From Sorghum bicolor (taxonomy: Eukaryota > Streptophyta > Magnoliopsida > Poales > Poaceae), in NCBI RefSeq assembly GCF_000003195.3, contig NC_012871.2, positions 59,387,802 through 59,451,801 of the forward strand: DNA of 64,000 nt. The letters are read 5' to 3'. A model generated the notes under the pieces. That model ran no database searches and was not told the DNA's origin. It saw nothing but the letters and a program-made list of their open reading frames with translations. Below, piece after piece: positions 58,669 to 64,000 of this stretch. The position numbers and the translations under genes are program-made. The first letter of the stretch is position 1, and each line of letters opens with the position of its first letter.

Positions 58669-59260
58669 GCTAGTCCCCGAGCACCATGTATTGTGATGTA
58701 ACACGCCGTCTTGAGCTTCTTCGATCAGTGAGGCTTGACGTCTTCAATAAGCAGGAAAGTCGCCCAAACAGTTGCAACGGTATTTTGACCAACTCAAAAG
58801 ACAGTTGATCAACATTGACATCGAAGAAGCAGGTTGTTCGAAGAATGCATGGTGCTCTTAATTAAAAAAGATTTCTTTCCTGGTGAAGTGTGCCCACTTT
58901 ACTTTTCTGAAAAGTATAGACCTCAAAATAGCAAGCATATTCACCGCAAGGTGAAGTGTGCCCACTTAGTCCCCGAGCCTGGTAGTAGGTGACGTAGGCA
59001 CGTGGTGCCAGGGTCAAAATAAAAGTCCTCAAAGAAATTCTGTAACTGAGATGCATCGCCAGATGCATCGTACCGATGTAGTCCCCGAGCTTGCTAGAAG
59101 TCGAAGTATGAGCCTTGTAGCAAGGTCTAAAAAATTGAAATTTACCAGTCCGTCTGCAATTGAATAGACTAAACGACCAGTCCCCGGGTGTATAATAGCA
59201 TGACGACCAGTCCCCAAGCACCAGGTGCGCTCCTTAGAATTCTGCGTTGCTATACTGTAC

Positions 59261-59720
59261 GACCAGTCCCCGAGCATCGAGTGCTCGGTGGTCGGTGCAG
59301 TCCTTGAAGTTCCGAGCTGATAGACTGGGCGACCAGTCCCCGAGCGTCGAGTGCTCGGTGGTCGGTGCAGTCCTTGAAGTTCCGAGCTGATAGACTGGGC
59401 GACCAGTCCCCGAGCGTCGAGTGCTCGGTGGTCGGTGCAGTCCCCAAGTTTTTAAATTGGTGAGCTGGTCGACCAGTCCCCGAGCGTATAGTGCTCGGTG
59501 GTCGGCACAGTCCCCGAGCACGGCGTAGGGACCGGTGGACAAGTCCCCGAGCGTGGTTGGGAACGTAAACGTGCTCGGTGGTCGGCACAGTCTTCAAGCA
59601 CAGCATAGAGAGTAGTCGACAAGTCCCCGAGCGTGGTTGGGAACGTAAACGTGCTCGGTGGTCGGAGCAGTCCCCGGGCACGGCGTAGGGAATAGTCGAC
59701 GAGTCCCCGAGCGTAGCTTG
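59261..59720 (-). repeat. Tandem repeats (70 bp then 80 bp period) in the young element
   Basis: GACCAGTCCCCGAGC starts at 59261, 59331, 59401 and 59471, exactly 70 bp apart. AAGTCCCCGAGC-type units then start at 59541, 59621 and 59701, 80 bp apart. All share GTGCTCGGTGGTCGG. Weaker AGTCCCCGAGC words extend left to about 58960. Confidence 0.9.
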
Positions 59721-60256
59721 TCGACTGGGCCAAACCCCTGAAAAATAAATATAAAGAATAGGTAGTACATGATGTATAAATAAACTTTAGATAAAAATCA
59801 GTACTGAGATAAGTTTTAGATTTTTTGTTATAAAATTAGCACGAGTAGTTAATTCGTCCTGGAGCTTGTACCAGCTCTGGTCTAGCCAACAATCAGCATG
59901 AGGTGCGGAACCTAGACACGCGTGGAATTGCCAGCCTCGCCAGAGAGCTACTGCCGACCACCCGGAACGCAGAGGGCGGATCTCATGCACGTGTAGGGAG
60001 GAGTCGGAGACAGTACCGGCTCTGGAAAGCTCGTGTAGGAGAAAAAACTAGTCGGCTAACCAAAAAGTTGTTTTGAAGGATAAAAAATATTATGCCAAAA
60101 ATAAATAAGATATTAGAAGTGTACTTATCTTTGGACGAAAGTCTGGTCGGTGACGACAAAATTGTCTGGCCCTCGAGCTTTTGGACTTGTTGTCGTGACG
60201 GTGGTCGCGGTTGTCGTAGCGCCGTTCTTCGCGGCGATTATTATTGCGACTCGTGG

Positions 60257-60547
60257 TCAGAGCAAGTAGGCCAAACAACTTGGTTGATAGCCGGAGCAGG
60301 TCGGTGTCGTCGATCTGCCTCCCTTTGTAGCAGAGAAGCGGCGACGCGTTGTCGGCGTGGTCGGAGACGTTGCCGGTGTGGTCGAAGCCGTAGCCAGCGT
60401 GGTTGGAGCTCCAGCCGACGTCGGTGAAGAAGTGATCGACACAGATCGGATCTACGCCTCCTTCGCGGTCGTGGTGGTGAAGCTGTTGAAGCTGACGGTG
60501 AACGTGAAGCCGCCCGCCATGGCCACGAAGTTTGGGATGATGGCCAT
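60257..60547 (-). pseudogene. Gag-like start of the young element, interrupted by a stop
   Basis: On the minus strand an ATG at 60547, about 30 bp after the primer site, opens MAIIPNFVAMAGGFTFTV and stops after 31 codons. The frame then stays open, Thr/Ser/Pro-rich, to 60257. Another overlapping frame is open over 60090-60596. No Gag domain is recognised with confidence. Confidence 0.35.
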
Positions 60548-60577
60548 CTTGTTCGTCTAGGAGAGCTGTACGCACAC

Positions 60578-60595
60578 CCCCTACCTGGCGCGCCA
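60578..60595 (-). other. Primer binding site of the young element
   Basis: On the minus strand TGGCGCGCCAGGTAGGGG begins one base after the 5' LTR. Its place and length fit a tRNA primer site. The tRNA species was not determined. Confidence 0.7.
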
Positions 60596-60596
60596 C

Positions 60597-61057
60597 TGTC
60601 GACGAAAGCTAGTCGGCAGTCTACCTTGGGGTATACCCACGGTAGTAGTTTATCGGTAGACGGTGCGCAAACTACGAACTCGATGGTGACGCAAGACACG
60701 GACAAGCTTTTTATCCAGGTTCGGCCGCCGAGTTGGCGTAATACCTACGTCCTGCGTCTGGTTGTATTGGATTGTGTTGAGAGAATATGATCTGATGTAG
60801 GGGGGTCCCTTGCCCCTCCTTATATAGTCTGGAGGGCAGGGTTACAGATCTAGAAACTAATCCTAGTCGGTTACAATTGCCATGGATAATTCGATATCAA
60901 TTCCTATTCTAACCGACTAGAATCCTGCTTGATCTCCACGTCTTGTTTCCTTGCGCGAAACTCGGGCTGCCAGATCAAGCCTTGAACTCGTCTCGTAGTG
61001 GGCCAAGCTTCCTGGCTGAAGTCTAGCCGTAAGGGTATAGGGGTCTATCCCCCCACA
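60597..61057 (-). repeat. 5' LTR (element orientation) of the young element
   Basis: This is the partner of 58208-58668. The minus-strand TATA box is at 60820-60826. Confidence 0.9.
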
Positions 61058-61185
61058 ACTCCTATCTTTCCTATTTAAGTATATGTGCAAGCATTCAAAT
61101 CCAAACTCTTAGAGATGAATCCAAGAAAATTTTCTTAAAAAATCTTTGTAAATGGGTTGTCATCAATTACCAAAAAGAGGAAGAT

Positions 61186-63030
61186 TGAAAGCCCTAGTTG
61201 GGTTTTGGAAATTGATGAAACCTAAGTACTAACCTCTATGCTAAGTGTGTATAAATTAGATGAGGTTGGTACATTCCAAGTGGTGGAGCTAGATGAAGTG
61301 ATCAAGGTGATGGTGATGACCAAAATATGATCAAGCGCTCCACTTAGAAAAAAAGAAAGAGAAAAACAAAACTAGGTTGATCAAGGCAAAGGTATAATAT
61401 AGGGTTTTGGTTTTGGTGATCAAGACACCATAGAGGGTGTGATTACACTTAGGATAGATAGCCATACTATGAAGAGGGGAAATTCACAGTTAAAATGGTT
61501 ATCAAGTGACAATAGGTGAATTCACATGAGCATATGCATTAGGGACCTAGTGTGCTAACTTAACCTTTGAAAATATTTGTAAAAATATGCTAAGACACAT
61601 GCACATGGTTATATACTTGGTATTTAGCAACATAGAAGCAAGGGTGAAGAAGTCACATACTTAGAAAATGAGAAAGAGATGTCGATTATCAACCGAAAGT
61701 TGCACCGAGAATTGGGCCTATGTGTCTGTTGGCTTACCCTAGCTAGCCGAGAGGGTAGAGGAACTAAGGAGCGACCAGTCGCTGTGACCTACAAGTTTAG
61801 TCACTCATTGGAAGTAGCAGACGTTGCTGACTGGACTTTGTTAGAACATTGTTCTAAGTCCGGTCAGCGTGATGTGGCCTCACACGCGCATGGCAGAAAG
61901 GTGATGTACTGATAGGACATAGGGAGACATCCGATCACCTCTGACCGGATGCATCTAGTCCTAAAAAACACAATTTGGAACCTCTCTGTGTAAATTTGAC
62001 CCTCGAACAGACTGTGCATTATGGCGCTTCAGGTCAATTCCATTGGCGCATCCAGTCGGCACTTAACCACGCAGGCGATTGATTAGTGTCTATTGACAAT
62101 CGGGTGGCTAAGGTTCAAATGCAGACACATGGTGGCCATCGATGTAGCAAGGCGTGAGCGACCGGACACTGGGGTTGTGTACGATCATCCCGACCGGTGT
62201 GTCCAATCAGTGCGTAGAGAGCCCCTTCATGACCCTAACGTCTCTATTCGTTTGGGGGCTCTATAAACACATGGTGGTCGTCTCTTAGATGTCTTGCTTG
62301 GCACTTTGACATACTTGACGTCCTTATGAGCCTAAACAAACACTCCCACTCATCTTCATCATTGATTCATCATCATGGTGAGATTAAAAGTGATTCTAAG
62401 TGCATTTGCTTGAGCGATTGTATCTAGTGACACTTGAGGATCATTTGAGCTACAAAATTCTTGTTACTCTTGGTGGTTGCCACCATAGACAGCTTGAGTA
62501 GTGGAGGAGTTGTGGAAAGAGTGATTGTTTTTTGTCACCTCCAAGTGATTGTGAGGGGTTCCCGTGCCTTTCCCGACAGAGCACCAAAGGCAACTCTAGT
62601 GGATTACACGTGTCATTGAGCTACCTCACTTGTGGGTAGGTTCTTGTGGTGTTCAATTATATAGATGAGGTTCGTGCAACACCTCTTAGCTACCGAACCA
62701 CCAAGTGTTGGTCCACACAATAAGGACTAGCGTGCTGGCAAGCACATGAACCTTGGAAGAAAAAACTTGTATCTCTTACAATTTTTTGTATTCTTCTGGC
62801 CATTGGATCGTTTACTTATTGATTGGTTCACTTGCTCAACATGGTGGTATATCGATCACTCCTCTCCTTTACTTACCACAAACTAGGGTAGCTTGCTTTC
62901 TTGTGTAGACACTTTAGGTAGCTCACTAGTGTAAGTAGTGACTTAGCAAGTGTGTGCCTAGTGATCATAATAACTAGAATTGCTATGATAGGTGGCTTGC
63001 AACCCCTTGGTAGAGCTTGCCTTGCATTGT
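61186..63030 (+). repeat. Truncated LTR of the SIRE/Maximus-like family
   Basis: It starts TGAAAGCCCTAG after a purine tract (61172-61184). It parallels the solo LTR at 20969 through the TATA box (62262-62267), the GTGGTTGCCACC and AGTGTTGGTC words, and GATAGGTGGCTTGCAA, then loses similarity. The decamer array is eroded here to scattered GACCGG words. Confidence 0.75.
62262..62267 (+). promoter_or_regulatory. TATA box of the truncated LTR
   Basis: TATAAA in the context GGGGGCTCTATAAACAC is at the position equivalent to 7014-7020 and 22034-22040. Confidence 0.55.
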
Positions 63031-63334
63031 ATGCTTATGGTGTCTGTAAGGGCCATCCTATGGTGATCTTCGAATGCTTTGGTTCCTATCAAAACTCTAT
63101 TAGTTTTGTGAAGGTCGTCTTCCTTTTCTAGGAGTCAGACGGCCCATAGTGTTGGCGACGTACTCCGTCATGGTACGGGTTTTCAAGTTGTCTGTGTCCA
63201 CTCGGGTCTAAGGGTGCTAACCATCTTGAGTGTGGGTGTAGGTGTTCTCCTCACTTGGTCTACCATAGCTGTCAAGCTTGGTATTCAATTCATACTACCT
63301 TGTTTTCAAACATCTTGCTCACATAAAGTGATTA
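63031..63334. other. Unrecognised stretch
   Basis: No ORF or known repeat was recognised. It may be older repeat sequence flanking the truncated LTR. Confidence 0.3.
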
Positions 63335-63570
63335 GCCAGTTTCAAGACATACAAAGTGAAATGAAACTTGGATGAAGCACTCACTCTCGAAGCAAAATTT
63401 CATTATATAGTTTCATAGGCATTTAATTTTATGACTCATAGAGAATTGGTATCTTGCCAAGAAACTCATTTCTTTCTCTTCTTAAATACATTTCCATGCC
63501 ATCAAAAATGTCTGTGTAGAAACATATTTAATGTAATGAAACTCGTATGAAACTTCTACTCAGACTAGCC
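63335..63570. mobile_element. PIF/Harbinger-type MITE
   Basis: TTA flanks both sides (63332-63334 and 63571-63573). The right end ACTCAGACTAGCC is complementary to the start of the MITE at 47420. The left end GCCAGTTTCAAGA is degenerate. Confidence 0.6.
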
Positions 63571-63573
63571 TTA

Positions 63574-64000
63574 TAAATCAAAGTAAGCTGTGTGACTTTC
63601 CTTTTTAGGAAACATTTATTTCCTCAACTTTCCATTTTTAAAAAGCTACCAAGTTATAATTTTTATGCATAACATTTTGAGAGAACAAAACTTATCAAAA
63701 CTTTCTCAATATAGTTTTTAGCATCATTTTGTATAGACAACTTATGATGAAAACTTGACTTCATGACCTTTGCAACAACTTTTGTTCATATGAATATTAG
63801 TGGGCATCTTCATTATAGCAATTTCTCAACACAACTTTTCTAGCAACTTTTATATATTAATTTTATACGAATGGTATAATTTATTCTTGATAAACGTTTT
63901 AGCCTAAAAATTTGTTCAAATTACATGAAGACATGAAGAAGCAAAGGAAAAGAAGAAAAAAAAGAGATGAAAGTAACAATTTCTCGATACAACTTTTCCT
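63574..64000. other. A/T-rich intergenic sequence
   Basis: No gene or element is supported. ACAACTTTTC-like words (CAATTTCTC...ACAACTTTT) recur near 63825 and 63980. Confidence 0.3.

Larger units (their letters stand above)
58208..61057 (-). mobile_element. Young non-autonomous LTR retrotransposon, minus strand, TSD ACTCC
   Basis: Two 461-bp direct repeats (58208-58668 and 60597-61057) differ at one position by eye (58639 A against C at the matching site). ACTCC flanks the element at 58203-58207 and 61058-61062. On the minus strand the LTR runs TGTGGGGGGATAG...CGTCGACA, then the primer site, a short Gag-like start, a tandem repeat region and a purine tract at the far LTR. With about 1.9 kb inside and no pol, it is a TR-GAG or LARD-type element. 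Confidence 0.92.
58060..63030 (+). mobile_element. Relic of a SIRE/Maximus-like Copia element (3' internal end and LTR), split by a young LTR element
   Basis: 58060-58202 plus 61063-61185 match in order the internal 3' end of the first Copia element (5475-5771: CTCACGGGGTTTCTAG, GGTGCTAAGG, GTTGTCATCAATTACCAAAAAG). The LTR then starts at 61186 with TGAAAGCCCTAG and follows the solo LTR at 20969 to about 63030, where similarity ends before the normal LTR end. Confidence 0.75.

Noticed and set aside
59234..59733. Minus-strand repeat protein encoded by the 70/80-bp array
   Set aside because: The 80-bp period is not a multiple of three, so the repeat does not keep a frame, and several frames are open equally.

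Overview
This window is nuclear DNA from a grass (Poaceae, probably panicoid or andropogonoid). The evidence is nested Copia and Gypsy LTR retrotransposons with grass-type ends, Tourist, Stowaway, hAT and CACTA DNA elements with perfect target-site duplications (TSDs), a plant L1-type LINE, and two intron-containing plant RBR ubiquitin-ligase genes. I found no rRNA, tRNA, CRISPR array or bacterial-type operon.

Layout. 1-25.5 kb is a stack of nested LTR retrotransposons. A young gag-only Copia-type element (from before 1 to 8104) sits in a chromodomain Gypsy element (8105-9246). That element appears to sit in the internal region of a minus-strand Gypsy element whose LTR spans 9351-14176, and this LTR is itself split by a minus-strand LTR (10455 to about 13672). 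Next is a decayed plus-strand Gypsy element (14177-23378), interrupted by two solo LTRs (about 16694-19654 and 20969-22911). 25.5-35.7 kb holds Mutator-like inverted repeats around a small hAT element (27263-35319), which carries a complete 7.36-kb CACTA element (27818-35177). The CACTA gene is chimeric and lacks the catalytic tnp2 core. 35.8-37.5 kb is a cluster of nested MITEs.

37.7-54.7 kb is the genic part. Two tandem paralogues encode RING1-IBR-RING2 (RBR) E3 ubiquitin ligases, RBR-A at 46120-47238 and RBR-B at 52746-54666. A nearly intact 7.5-kb LINE (38033-45518, 15-bp TSD) lies directly upstream of RBR-A, probably in its leader intron. RBR-B has duplicated its RING1-IBR module in frame, giving RING-like, RING1, IBR, RING1, IBR, RING2. 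Between the genes are MITEs and a Helitron-like segment with a three-fold repeat.

54.7-64 kb is intergenic: more MITEs, then a Copia relic (about 58060-63030) into which a very young minus-strand non-autonomous LTR element (58208-61057, TSD ACTCC) has inserted. Its two LTRs differ at one position by eye.

The two RBR genes are the only likely host genes; everything else recognisable is mobile DNA. The most unusual object is the double-module RBR-B gene. Coordinates and motif calls were read by eye, and no database search or alignment program was run.
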